In this document: positions 18,054 to 26,716 of the stretch, piece after piece | Layout: each line of letters opens with the position of its first letter | Position numbering within the stretch: the first letter of the stretch is position 1 | Origin: Defluviicoccus sp. | GTDB taxonomy: Bacteria > Pseudomonadota > Alphaproteobacteria > MPNO01 | Length of the DNA stretch: 36,986 bases | Assembly: GCA_022823775.1 (NCBI GenBank) | Contig: JAJEHI010000113.1 | Coordinates: 1-36,986, forward strand | Direction: 5' to 3' | The notes under the pieces: model-generated | Databases searched by the model: none | What the model saw: only the letters and a program-made list of their open reading frames with translations | What the model was told of the DNA's origin: nothing | Translations under genes and position numbers: made by a program

Positions 18054-18392
18054 ATGGAAGTGACGACCGAACGGCAGGGCGGCATCTTGTCCATTTGTGT
18101 GGACGGGCGCATTGACGGTTCCAATGTGGTCGAATTCGAGGAAGCGATCAGGGAGGCGATCGAGGATGATGATCGCGTCGTGATCATGGATCTCGAGAAT
18201 CTGCGTTACATCAGCAGCGCCGGTCTTCGCGCCGTGCTTCTGACCGGCAAGACCCTGAAGGGCAGGGGTTCCGAACTGGTGCTTTGCTCGCTGTCCGAAC
18301 CCATCCGCAAGGTGTTCGAGATCAGCGGCTTCGACACGCTCTTCGCGATCCACGCGTCCCGCAGCGCGGTCCAGTCGTCGCTTTCGGACTAG
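18054..18392 (+). CDS. STAS-domain anti-sigma-factor antagonist, copy 2
   Basis: This is a 112-residue cytosolic STAS protein very like copy 1 in layout: GRIDGSNVVEFEEAI, VIMDLENLRYISSAGLRAVLL and KVFEISGFDTLFAI. The ISSAG phospho-acceptor region is at 53-57. GGGAG sits nine bases before the ATG. It lies 99 bases after amtB and 40 bases before the glutamine synthetase, so the three genes probably form one transcript. A partner-switching regulator placed inside an ammonium uptake and assimilation operon is unusual. Family knowledge says unphosphorylated STAS proteins bind and sequester an RsbW kinase; which kinase applies here is unknown. Confidence 0.94.
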   Translation: MEVTTERQGGILSICVDGRIDGSNVVEFEEAIREAIEDDDRVVIMDLENLRYISSAGLRAVLLTGKTLKGRGSELVLCSLSEPIRKVFEISGFDTLFAIHASRSAVQSSLSD

Positions 18393-18432
18393 CGCCGCCT
18401 TGTTTCGAACCACCACATCGTGAGCAGCAGTC

Positions 18433-20526
18433 ATGTCCTCGTCCCATTCCACCCACGATGCTCCGGCGCAGGCCGTCGCCCTGCCGACCGAACTGGCGGA
18501 GATCAACCACGATGTGCTGGACGACGCCATTCTCAAGAAGCTGATTGATCCGGAAGTCTACTACTCCTTTGTGCAATGCCGCGCGACCGGCGTCCCGATG
18601 GAAAAACAGTTCGCCGACGCGCTGGCCGTTTCCGTCCGGGAGTGGGCGCAATCGAAGGGCTGCATCGGTTATTCGCATTGGTTCTCTCCGATGCGGGGTC
18701 CGGTCCACGGGGAGAAGCTCGAAACATTCGTCGGCGTCGACTTCGACGCGGACCGCCTCGTCGTCGCGCTGACGGGCCGGGATCTCTTCCAGACCGAAAC
18801 CGACGGATCGTCCTTCCCCAACGGCGGGTTGCGCGAGACCCACGAGGCGGCCGCCTACATCGGTTGGGACACCGGATCGCCGCCCTTCGTTTACCGCAAG
18901 ACGCTCTATATTCCGTCCGCCTTCGTGTCCTGGACCGGCGAAGCGCTGGATCAGAAGACTCCTCTTTTGCGGGCCAACATGGCCGTCAACGAGCACGCCC
19001 TGAGGCTGCTGCATCATCTCGGGGACGAGGCGACAACCGAGGTGGTGTGCAATGTCGGTTGGGAGCAGGAGTTTTTCCTGATCGACAGGAACATGTATCT
19101 GGCGCGCCCGGATCTCGTCGCCGCGGGGCGCACGCTGCTCGGCGCCGCGCCGCTTCGCGGACAGGAGCTGTCGACCCACTATTTCGCAAGGCTGACGCCG
19201 CGGGTGAACCGTTTCATGGAGGAAGCCCGGGAGCGGATGTGGCGCCTCGGGATATCGATCCGGTGCACCCACAACGAGGTCGCGCCCGCCCAGCACGAAA
19301 TCTCGCCGATCTTCAATATGGCCAATCTCGCCGCCGACAATAACGTCCTGGCCATGGACGTGCTGCGCGACCTGGCCGACGAGCACGACCTGACGGTCCT
19401 GTTTCACGAGAAGCCGTTTGCCGGCATCAACGGCACCGGCAAGCACAACAACTGGGGCCTCAACACGGATACGGGCGCCAATCTCTTCGTGCCCGGGGAG
19501 ACCGAGTTCGAAAGCCGGCGGTTCGTCGCCTTTACGGCCGCGCTACTGCGCGGCGTCAACCTGCATGGCGATCTTTTGCGTTGCGGCGTATCGACCGCCG
19601 GCAACGATCACCGGCTTGGGGCCCAAGAGGCGCCGCCGGCCATCATAACGGTGCACCTGGGCGCGGGCCTGGAGCAGCACTTCAGGGAGGTTGCCGAGGG
19701 CGGGCCATACGGCGCCTACGAAGGGCAGCACAAGGAGATCGAAATCACCGCGCCCGTGGCCGACATCAGGGCCAGCCTCGAGGACCGCAACCGCACCGCG
19801 CCGTTTCCGTGGTGCGGCAACCGGTTCGAGTTCCGCGCGGTCGGCGGGAATCAGCACATTGCCTTCCCGCTCACCATGGTCAACGCGGGGGTTGCCGACA
19901 GTCTGAAGGCCATGTGCGACGAAGCCGACGCGGGCAAGGACATAGACCAGGTCATCCGTGACACGATCAAGGAAAACCAGGGCGTGCTGTTCAGCGGAGA
20001 CGGCTACTCCGAAGACCTCTACCGGCATGCCGACAAGTGGAACCTAACGCATCTGGAGAGCAGCCCGGAGGCTTACGAGACGCTGACGTCGGACAAGAAC
20101 GTGGCGCTTTTCGTTGGCCTGGGAATCTTCAACGAACGGGAGATCGCCGCGCGTCAGAGCGTTCTTCAGGACGCCTACGTCACCGAGATCGGGATCGAGG
20201 CGCGCGCATTGCTGCGGGTTCTCTCGACCATGATCGCGCCCGCCGCGATGCAGGACGCCGGTTCAGGCGACGGGGCCGGATTCTCGTCCTCGCTCCTCGA
20301 CGAGAAGAAGGAATTGGTCGCTCAACTGCTGGCGCGCACCGATGCCTTGTCGGAGGCTATCGGCGGGTGGCCGGAGGATGATCTCGCCCGCGCCGCCTCA
20401 TACGCCCATGAGGCGATCAAGCCCGCGATGCAGGCCGCCCGCGATGTGGCGGATCGTCTCGAGGATCTCGTCGATGCCGGTCTTTGGCCGATACCGACCT
20501 ATTCGGAATTGATCTACAATCAGTAA
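18433..20526 (+). CDS. glnN: Type III glutamine synthetase (GSIII)
   Basis: This is a 697-residue cytosolic enzyme that makes glutamine from glutamate, ammonium and ATP. The length and motifs fit GSIII, not the roughly 470-residue GlnA: HWFSPMRGPVHGEKLE near the N-terminus, the catalytic block KPFAGINGTGKHNNW from residue 327, and TAGNDHRLGAQEAPPA from 388, followed by a long helical C-terminal extension. GSIII lacks the GlnA adenylylation loop, so its control differs from standard PII/GlnE control, in line with the absence of those genes here. It follows amtB and STAS copy 2, so newly imported ammonium can be fixed directly. The ribosome site is weak. It ends six bases from the convergent solute-binding protein gene with no visible terminator. 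Confidence 0.96.
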   Translation: MSSSHSTHDAPAQAVALPTELAEINHDVLDDAILKKLIDPEVYYSFVQCRATGVPMEKQFADALAVSVREWAQSKGCIGYSHWFSPMRGPVHGEKLETFVGVDFDADRLVVALTGRDLFQTETDGSSFPNGGLRETHEAAAYIGWDTGSPPFVYRKTLYIPSAFVSWTGEALDQKTPLLRANMAVNEHALRLLHHLGDEATTEVVCNVGWEQEFFLIDRNMYLARPDLVAAGRTLLGAAPLRGQELSTHYFARLTPRVNRFMEEARERMWRLGISIRCTHNEVAPAQHEISPIFNMANLAADNNVLAMDVLRDLADEHDLTVLFHEKPFAGINGTGKHNNWGLNTDTGANLFVPGETEFESRRFVAFTAALLRGVNLHGDLLRCGVSTAGNDHRLGAQEAPPAIITVHLGAGLEQHFREVAEGGPYGAYEGQHKEIEITAPVADIRASLEDRNRTAPFPWCGNRFEFRAVGGNQHIAFPLTMVNAGVADSLKAMCDEADAGKDIDQVIRDTIKENQGVLFSGDGYSEDLYRHADKWNLTHLESSPEAYETLTSDKNVALFVGLGIFNEREIAARQSVLQDAYVTEIGIEARALLRVLSTMIAPAAMQDAGSGDGAGFSSSLLDEKKELVAQLLARTDALSEAIGGWPEDDLARAASYAHEAIKPAMQAARDVADRLEDLVDAGLWPIPTYSELIYNQ

Positions 20527-20532
20527 CCGGCG

Positions 20533-21447
20533 TCACTGCACCCAAATCGAAACATTCGCCAGGTAGTTGCGTGTTTCGCGGTCGATGGGGAAGTGCAGCA
20601 GACCGTCGCGGCCGAACCAGCGGTCATGAATTTCCTCGTAGCGGCTCGCGTGGCTTTCGATCCCGACGAGCAGATCGACGAAGATGCTGTTGACGAAATC
20701 GCGCCACGGGCTGTCGTTCTGGGGGAGAATGCAGGCGAGCGGCTCGGTCGCCAGCACGCTTGTGCGCGGCAGCAGCACGACGCTTTTGTCCAATTCCACC
20801 CGCTCGGCCTCGGACAGCAATACCGTGCCGATGTTGGAGATACCGTGCACATCGCCCTTCACAAGGGCGTTCATGGCCTCGCCGATGTTGGCGTACGTGC
20901 GGACCTTGACCAGCGGCAGATGTTTCGCGATTACCGAAACCGTCGTGGTGCCCTCGACGACGCCGATTTCCAGCCCGTTGACATCGGCAATCCGGCTGGC
21001 GTGTTCGCGGTATGCCATGATGCGCGTGCCGTCGCGGAAGAACGGCAGGGAGAAGTCGATCATCCGCTCCCGCTCCCAGGTCGGCGTCGTCAGTCCGCAT
21101 ACGATATCGAGTTCGCCATCGGCGACGCGGTTGAGGCGGTCGCTCGGCGTCACCGGGAACAACCGGAGTTCCACATCGCGTTTGAGCCGGCGTTCCGCGC
21201 CACGCCGGATTTCCTTGAGGAGATCGACGGAAAATCCCTCGAAGCCTCCACCGGCCGTCTCGTGAGAGAAGACGCCGCCGCTGGCCCGGGTTCCCGCGCG
21301 GATGACGCCATCGTCGGCGATGCGTTCCAGAACGCCGTCGGCCATCGCGTCCCCGCCCGTCATCAACAGGCACAAAAGCGTCAGGACCGAAAGAGGGCGA
21401 ACCGGCCGGGCGCGCAATCCCGGTGCCGAACGTTCAGCCGTCCGCAT
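20533..21447 (-). CDS. Family 3 periplasmic solute-binding protein (amino-acid type)
   Basis: This is a 304-residue precursor with a signal peptide (Leu-rich core LSVLTLLCLLM, end GDAMADG). The mature protein has the SBP family 3 pattern for polar amino acids: a start ERIADDGVIRAGTR, a FEGFSVDLLKEI segment, ELDIVCGLTTPTWERERMIDFS, and later GLEIGVVEGTTT. The fold binds amino acids such as glutamate, glutamine or aspartate; the exact ligand cannot be read. No permease or ATPase gene is adjacent on this strand. It may serve the fused permease at 22480-24090 or a distant transporter. ATG 21447 starts the signal peptide but has no good ribosome site; an in-frame ATG at 21543 is possible but gives a poor signal peptide. 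A terminator-like hairpin lies in the leader. Confidence 0.88.
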   Translation of the reverse strand: MRTAERSAPGLRARPVRPLSVLTLLCLLMTGGDAMADGVLERIADDGVIRAGTRASGGVFSHETAGGGFEGFSVDLLKEIRRGAERRLKRDVELRLFPVTPSDRLNRVADGELDIVCGLTTPTWERERMIDFSLPFFRDGTRIMAYREHASRIADVNGLEIGVVEGTTTVSVIAKHLPLVKVRTYANIGEAMNALVKGDVHGISNIGTVLLSEAERVELDKSVVLLPRTSVLATEPLACILPQNDSPWRDFVNSIFVDLLVGIESHASRYEEIHDRWFGRDGLLHFPIDRETRNYLANVSIWVQ

Positions 21448-21483
21448 CGGACGCGGACGGTTTGGACGTTTGTTTGCCGGGCT

Positions 21484-21521
21484 AAAGACAAAGGGCCTGC
21501 CGATGAGACGAGGCAAGGCCC
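21484..21521 (-). terminator. Intrinsic terminator-like hairpin in the solute-binding protein leader
   Basis: Read on the minus strand, GGGCCTTGCC and GGCAGGCCC form a stem with one bulge and a 10-base loop, followed at once by TTTGTCTTT. This looks like a Rho-independent terminator placed 37 bases before the ATG at 21447. It could be an attenuator for that gene or the end of an unrecognised short transcript from 21522-21655. Confidence 0.5.
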
Positions 21522-21655
21522 GTGTAATTGAATTCTTAACCATCGTATGACACCATAACATCGAATCAGTTCTTTTCGTAATACAGATGTGTGCGTTTTT
21601 GGAGAACTGGAGGATTTGAACCTTCGGGTTGTATAGTTCTGGATTGTGGCGGGAC

Positions 21656-22483
21656 ATGATAGCTGATCCCCTGACTGAGCGCATCGCGTGTGACGATATT
21701 CCCGACATGGTCCGCAGCTATGACCGCTATATTGCGTCGGGGCTCTATGACCGGAGATATCCGCGGCCGAACAGGCGCACGCTCGGAATGCTGCTGCACC
21801 ACCTTCCCGCGGACGGTCGCTTTCTCGACTTTGGCGCGGGCACCGGCCGCTATGCCGAACCCCTGCTGCAATTGACCGAGGCAAGCGGGGTGGCCTACGA
21901 CATCTGCCCGACCGCGGGCCAGATCATGGAGGACCGTTTCGATGGCTTTGTCAAGGACGGGCGCCTCATGATTCGCAACGGCTCCCCGGCCTTGCTGTCG
22001 GAGGAGTTTCGTTCCGCATTCGACCTGGTATTTCTGGCATTTGGTGTGCTTGCGCATGTCAGCGGCCGGGCGAACCGGCAAGACATGCTGTCCGTCTTGC
22101 GCCAGACGCTGCAACCGAATGGTGTCCTGATCGCCGGCTTGCCCAACAGGGCGCGGAGGTTTCATGCCGAACGCCGCGCCGCGCGGAGCCGGGTCATGGA
22201 TGGCGAGCTCGAGGAAGGCGATGTTCTCTATCAGCGCGGCCGCAACGCCGACACGATACCGATGTTCTATCATCTGTTCACGCCCGAAGAAGCGCGCCGC
22301 GAGTTCGACGCCGCCGGGTTCCATGTCGAGCACATTCAGGCCGAAAGCGTCTTGGCCGAGGAGAAGGTCGTCTCCTCGCCGTTCGTCAGCTGGTTGGACA
22401 ATATCGCGTGCCGTTCGGTGCCTGCCGCTTACGGCTTCGGCTTTCTCGTCGTCGCCCGGTCACGGATGACCGAGGCATCGTGA
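21656..22483 (+). CDS. Class I SAM-dependent methyltransferase
   Basis: This is a 275-residue, probably cytosolic methyltransferase. Motif I is FLDFGAGTGRYAEPLL; later come a DLVFLAFGVLAHV segment (motif IV region) and a PNGVLIAGLPN strand (post-motif region). The substrate is not readable; the fold is shared by small-molecule and macromolecule methyltransferases. I use ATG 21656, preceded by GGCGGGAC. It is the first gene of a tightly overlapping unit: its TGA overlaps the GTG of the fused transporter by four bases, and three more genes follow with four-base overlaps. That co-translation suggests a role tied to the transporter or the phosphatase rather than general metabolism. Confidence 0.85.
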   Translation: MIADPLTERIACDDIPDMVRSYDRYIASGLYDRRYPRPNRRTLGMLLHHLPADGRFLDFGAGTGRYAEPLLQLTEASGVAYDICPTAGQIMEDRFDGFVKDGRLMIRNGSPALLSEEFRSAFDLVFLAFGVLAHVSGRANRQDMLSVLRQTLQPNGVLIAGLPNRARRFHAERRAARSRVMDGELEEGDVLYQRGRNADTIPMFYHLFTPEEARREFDAAGFHVEHIQAESVLAEEKVVSSPFVSWLDNIACRSVPAAYGFGFLVVARSRMTEAS

Positions 22484-24090
22484 CGGTCGTGCCTGTGGCG
22501 AACTCCCTGCTTCGCGTGGCGGTCATCTTCGTGCTGGTCGCCATTTCGGTCTTTGCGGCCACCCCGACGGTTGCCGACGACCTCGACAAGATCGTCGAGC
22601 GCGGACGTCTCGTGGTGGGTGTGAAGGAAGACTATGCGCCTTTCGGATTCCGCAATTCCGAAGGGACCCTCGTCGGCTACGACATCGATATCGCCCGCGC
22701 TTTCGCCGAGACGATCGGCGTGCCGGCGGAACTGGTGCCGGTGACCAGCGCCAATCGTCTACAGAAACTCAGGCGCGGCGAGATCGATGTCGTCGTTGCG
22801 ACGATGGGCGACACGAGGAGCCGCCGGGAACTGGTCCACATGGTCGAGCCGCACTACTATGGCGACGGCGCGAACGTACTGCTGGCGCCCGGCTCGGGCA
22901 TCTCGGATTGGGCGGATTTGCGCGGCAAGACGCTTTGCACCATTCGGGGCGCGCTCTGGGGCCGGCTTGCCGAGGAACGGCTGCTCATCGACACCATCGG
23001 GTTCAACACGACGCGCGGAACGTCGCTGGCGTTGCGCGCGGGCCACTGCGCCGGCTGGCTCTACGACGAGGTCAACCTGCTCAACGAGCTCAGGAGCGGC
23101 GAATGGGAAGGCTACGAGGTGACGCTGCCGACGCGCTTCATCCTGCCGTGGGCGGTCGCAATCCGCAAGGAAGAGGCGGGAGGCCGCCTGGACCGTCTCC
23201 TCGGCGATCTTCTGGCGGGATGGCATCGCGACGGCTATCTCCAGGGTCTCGAGCGTCGCTGGGACTTGCCGCCGTCACCCTATCTCAAGCGCGCGCGGGA
23301 GCGGTGGACCGAGCGGGACGATACGGAACAGCACGTCTGCCGCCGCGATGACGCCGGCCGATGGCCGCTGTCGTGCCGCGAAACGTCGCTGGTGACCAGC
23401 GAGGGCCGCCGGGATCTTTCCGGCATGGCCCTTCTTTTGCTCGAGACGACCGGGCTGGATGTCAGCGTGCTTTACGATCCGACCGACCGCAGCATCTTTC
23501 TTGTCGGCCTTGGCCTGACAGCGGCGCTTTCCGTCGTCACCGTGATCTTGAGCATCGTACTGGGGGTCGTTTTCGGCTGGCTGATGCATCGCCGGGTGCC
23601 CGTCGTCGCGCCGCTTCTGCGGATCGGCTGCGCGGTCTTGCGCATGACGCCGCCGCTGCTGCAGCTCTATATCGTGTTCCTTGGCCTGGGCGGGGTCGTG
23701 CTGGCGCTCGGCTTCACCCTCGACGCGTTCACGGTCGCCGCGTGCGTGCTTTCGCTCTACGCGGCGGCCGCCAATGCCGTGGCCTTCTGCCATGCTTCGG
23801 ACGTCGCCGCGAAGCGGAATGGGGCGTTGCGTTTCAGATTGAGTGACATCCGCGCCGCGCTCGCCCTGTGTTTCCCTGCGTTGATGGGCAATTGCGTCAA
23901 TATCGTCAAGGCGACCGGGATGGCGAGCACCCTGGCCTTGCCCGAGTTGGTCTCCGCCAGCACCTCGATCATTGCCGAGAAGGGCAATGACGGCATCATG
24001 ATGAATCTCCTTCTTCTGGCCTACTTCGTCCTCGTCATCCTGGTAATCCAAGCCTTTCGTCTTCTCGAACGACGGGTCACCGCACCATGA
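22480..24090 (+). CDS. Fused solute-binding protein and ABC permease (polar amino-acid type)
   Basis: This is a 536-residue membrane protein, starting at a GTG that overlaps the methyltransferase stop. An N-terminal signal or anchor helix (LLRVAVIFVLVAISVFA) leads to an SBP family 3 domain (about 35-270: LDKIVERGRLVVGVKEDYAP, GYDIDIARAFAE, RRGEIDVVVATMGDT). A polar linker of about 70 residues with two Cys follows, then a HisM-type permease domain (about 350-530). Such fusions are known, for example GlnP of lactic-acid bacteria, where they import glutamine or glutamate. The cytosolic EAA loop that grips the ATPase is poorly conserved: VAAKRNGALRFRLSDI stands in place of the usual E-A-A...G. 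No ABC ATPase gene is present in the window. Ligand unknown; a sensor role rather than transport is possible. Confidence 0.88.
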   Translation: MTVVPVANSLLRVAVIFVLVAISVFAATPTVADDLDKIVERGRLVVGVKEDYAPFGFRNSEGTLVGYDIDIARAFAETIGVPAELVPVTSANRLQKLRRGEIDVVVATMGDTRSRRELVHMVEPHYYGDGANVLLAPGSGISDWADLRGKTLCTIRGALWGRLAEERLLIDTIGFNTTRGTSLALRAGHCAGWLYDEVNLLNELRSGEWEGYEVTLPTRFILPWAVAIRKEEAGGRLDRLLGDLLAGWHRDGYLQGLERRWDLPPSPYLKRARERWTERDDTEQHVCRRDDAGRWPLSCRETSLVTSEGRRDLSGMALLLLETTGLDVSVLYDPTDRSIFLVGLGLTAALSVVTVILSIVLGVVFGWLMHRRVPVVAPLLRIGCAVLRMTPPLLQLYIVFLGLGGVVLALGFTLDAFTVAACVLSLYAAAANAVAFCHASDVAAKRNGALRFRLSDIRAALALCFPALMGNCVNIVKATGMASTLALPELVSASTSIIAEKGNDGIMMNLLLLAYFVLVILVIQAFRLLERRVTAP

Positions 24091-24761
24091 CCGCCGCCGA
24101 GATCGCCAAAATTCTGGCCGAGTGGACGCCCTATCTGCTGTCCGGCTTCGGGTGGAACATCGCCGTCTCGCTCACGGCGATGGCGATCGGGACGGTGGTC
24201 GGCCTGTTGCTCGCGGTCATGCGGGATAGCAGCGTTCGGGGCGCGAAGAGCGGTGGCAATGTGCTCACGGCGGCGATGCACGTAGCGCCGACATTCGTGA
24301 TGCTGTTCTACCTCACCTATATGATTCCCGAGCAATTGGAGATTTTCGGGCTGCACGTGCATGTGCCGGTCTGGTTGAAGGCGTCCCTCGCCTTCGGTAT
24401 CGCGGTGGCGGGTTTCGTGTCCGACAATGCCCTGGTTTCGATCCGGCACTTCTCGAATGGTCGTGTTCCGGAAGCGTTGTTGTTCCTGCCGTCTTGGACC
24501 AACTACTTCCTGATCATCGTCATGGCCTCCAGCACGGCATCGGTGATTGGCGTCCCGGAGATGGTGTATCGCGCAAGAACGGTCATCGGCGCGGTTGATC
24601 AAATCGGTTTCTTGTTCTGGGCCTACCTCTACGTCATGATCTGGTTCTTGGTATTCAGCATCCTGCTCACGATGATCATGCACCTTCTGCGCAACCGGTT
24701 GACGCAGCGGACCCACGGTTTGCCGAGGCAGGACGAGACGGATCTGGGCGGAATTCCATGA
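24087..24761 (+). CDS. HisM-like ABC permease, divergent
   Basis: This is a 224-residue inner-membrane protein with about five membrane helices. GFGWNIAVSLTAMAIGTVVGLLLA matches the first helices of polar amino-acid permeases, and ASSTASVIGVPEM matches their conserved K-x-T-S-L-x-S-x-I-x-x-x-E region. The EAA coupling loop is shortened to NGRVPEALLFLPSW and lacks the usual Gly. It overlaps the fused transporter by four bases (ATGA) and likely forms the second membrane half. Its own stop overlaps the phosphatase start by four bases. With no ATPase gene nearby, it would need one from elsewhere or may not transport at all. Confidence 0.8.
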   Translation: MTAAEIAKILAEWTPYLLSGFGWNIAVSLTAMAIGTVVGLLLAVMRDSSVRGAKSGGNVLTAAMHVAPTFVMLFYLTYMIPEQLEIFGLHVHVPVWLKASLAFGIAVAGFVSDNALVSIRHFSNGRVPEALLFLPSWTNYFLIIVMASSTASVIGVPEMVYRARTVIGAVDQIGFLFWAYLYVMIWFLVFSILLTMIMHLLRNRLTQRTHGLPRQDETDLGGIP

Positions 24762-26716
24762 CCCTATCCCTTCGGCTCATGGTGACCGTGTTGACGTCGG
24801 TCGGTTTGGCCATCGTCGGTGTTGCAATCGTCATGGGCCTGCTTGCGCGCGATGCCCTGGTCGACCAGGCCGAAGGCCGCGGGCGGCTGATCGCGGGCCT
24901 GATTGCCGCCGAGGCCAATCGCTCCGAGGCGTTTCTCCACGAAATCGATGCTGCGTCCCTGTTGGAGATGGAGGCGCAGTCCGTCGCCATCGCCCGGCTC
25001 GCGGACACGGACCGGTCGGAAGACTTGACCAAGTCGCTCGTCGAGATCACCGCCGACAGCGTGATCGACGACATCTGGCTGCTCGACCGTTCGGGTCACC
25101 CGATCGCGCGCGCCGTCAACGGTGTCGGCATCCGCGACGTCGGAGACGCGGACCTCGGCGAGGCCGGCATAGACCAGCGTGAATTGATACCGCTCCTTGC
25201 GGGAAATCGTTTCGCCGTGTCGCTGCGGTCGACGCCGCGGGACGGTTTCGAGCGGACATTGCGCTATGTGAGCGTGCGGCTTGGTCGCGACCGGTTCGTC
25301 CTGGTCGGCAGTGTCGAAGACGAGGCCGGCGAGGCCGTACCGGCCGCCGGCCTCGCCGAGGCGCTCGCCGAGCAGGAGGGCATCGAGGCGATCTGGGTGG
25401 TTGACGACCGCCTGGAGGTCACGGCCGCGGCCATCGGCAGCGCGCGCGGGACCGCTCTTCCGGCGGCCGGAAGGGAACTCGCCGAACGCGCCCTCAACGC
25501 GGCCGTGATCGACCGGGCGTCCGACAAGGCGGCCTTTTCGAGAATCGACGAGGATGCGCTGCATGTCGCGGCGCCGATTCTAGGCCGCTGGAGCATCGCC
25601 ACCGGTGTGGTCGTCATGCGCCTGCCCCGCACCCATTTGGACAGCCTGTTGCTGGACATCACGATTCTCGGCGTGATCGCCGCCGCCGTGGCCTTCGCGG
25701 TCGGCTCGGTGATCGCCATCGTATCGGCCCGCCGCATCGCCAGGCCCGTGGTCGCGCTGACCCGCGGCGCCGAAGAGATGGACCGGGGAGATTTCGAGCC
25801 GGCCTCGCTCGATATCGTCGCCGACCGGAGAGACGAACTGGGCACTCTTGTGCGGGTGTTTCAGACCATGGCGCGCGATGTGCAGAATCGCGAGCAACAC
25901 CTGGAAGGTCTTGTGCGCGAACGCACGGCGGATCTGGAGCAAAAGAACGAGGAACTCGAAAAGGCACGGAAGCGCGTCGATGAGGAGCTGCGCATCGCCC
26001 GGTCCCTGCAAGGCGCGATCCTGCCTCGCGAAATCCCGGAAAGTCAGGCCTACGCCGGCAGCGCCATGATGACGCCGGCCCAGGAACTGGGCGGCGACTT
26101 CTACGACTGTTTCACGTTGCCGGACGGAAGGCTGGGGATCGTCATTGCCGACGTGTCGGGCAAGGGCGTGCCGGCGGCGTTCTTCATGGCGATCGTCAGA
26201 ACCATGATGCGCTCCGCCGCCATTGAGTACAGCCGCCCTGGCCAATGCATGCGCGAGGTCAACGACGCCGTCTGCGAGCAGAATCCCCACAGTCTCTTCG
26301 TGACCATGTTCTACGGTATTCTCGATCCCGCCAGCGGCCGTTTCGACTATGCCAACGCCGGACATAACCCGCCGTTCATGGTCGGGTCGGGCGGCGATGT
26401 TACGGAACTCCCGACCACCAGCGGCGTCGTGGTGGGCATCATGCCCGATCTCGACTACAACGAGGGCACGGTCGTAATGGCGCCGAACGATACCCTGTTT
26501 CTATACACCGACGGTATCTCCGAAGCGATGAACGAAGCCGACGAGGAGTTCGGCGAGGAGCGTTTGGCGAACGTTTTGGAGGAAGGATCGGAAGAGCCGA
26601 TTCGTTCGGTTATCGAAAACGTGTCGAACGCGGTCGAGGCGTTCGTCGTCGATGCGCCCCAGTCCGACGACATCACCTGCATGGTCCTGAGATACCTTGG
26701 CGAGAAGACGCCTTAG
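24758..26716 (+). CDS. RsbU/SpoIIE-type PP2C phosphatase with periplasmic sensor and HAMP domain
   Basis: This is a 652-residue membrane sensor phosphatase expected to dephosphorylate STAS proteins. Order: membrane helix (about 8-29), periplasmic Cache-like sensor (about 30-298, with DDIWLLDRSGHPIAR typical of the fold), second helix (about 301-324), HAMP (about 325-378), coiled coil (about 378-420) and SpoIIE PP2C domain (about 425-650). Metal-binding motifs are present: GGDFYD, VIADVSGKGVPAAFFMA, LYTDGISEA and SDDITCMVL. It overlaps the permease gene by four bases, so the sensor is made with the putative transporter and may read the bound solute. The convergent kinase gene overlaps its 3' end by four bases. 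Likely substrates are the STAS proteins at 15472 and 18054; this is inferred. Confidence 0.94.
   Translation: MTLSLRLMVTVLTSVGLAIVGVAIVMGLLARDALVDQAEGRGRLIAGLIAAEANRSEAFLHEIDAASLLEMEAQSVAIARLADTDRSEDLTKSLVEITADSVIDDIWLLDRSGHPIARAVNGVGIRDVGDADLGEAGIDQRELIPLLAGNRFAVSLRSTPRDGFERTLRYVSVRLGRDRFVLVGSVEDEAGEAVPAAGLAEALAEQEGIEAIWVVDDRLEVTAAAIGSARGTALPAAGRELAERALNAAVIDRASDKAAFSRIDEDALHVAAPILGRWSIATGVVVMRLPRTHLDSLLLDITILGVIAAAVAFAVGSVIAIVSARRIARPVVALTRGAEEMDRGDFEPASLDIVADRRDELGTLVRVFQTMARDVQNREQHLEGLVRERTADLEQKNEELEKARKRVDEELRIARSLQGAILPREIPESQAYAGSAMMTPAQELGGDFYDCFTLPDGRLGIVIADVSGKGVPAAFFMAIVRTMMRSAAIEYSRPGQCMREVNDAVCEQNPHSLFVTMFYGILDPASGRFDYANAGHNPPFMVGSGGDVTELPTTSGVVVGIMPDLDYNEGTVVMAPNDTLFLYTDGISEAMNEADEEFGEERLANVLEEGSEEPIRSVIENVSNAVEAFVVDAPQSDDITCMVLRYLGEKTP

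Noticed and set aside
19400..19415. Second parS-like site TGTTTCACGAGAAGCC in the glutamine synthetase gene
   Set aside because: Only 13 of 16 bases match, the palindrome is broken, and the bases encode the conserved FHEKPF motif of the enzyme.
21602..21690. Possible complete tRNA gene on the minus strand around a TTCAAAT loop
   Set aside because: The T-stem has a mismatch and no matching 5' acceptor strand, D-arm or anticodon arm is found at the right distance.
24758..26716. Histidine kinase or chemoreceptor reading of the HAMP protein
   Set aside because: The C-terminal domain has SpoIIE PP2C metal motifs (GGDFYD, DVSGKG, SDDIT) and no H-box or methyl-accepting helices.
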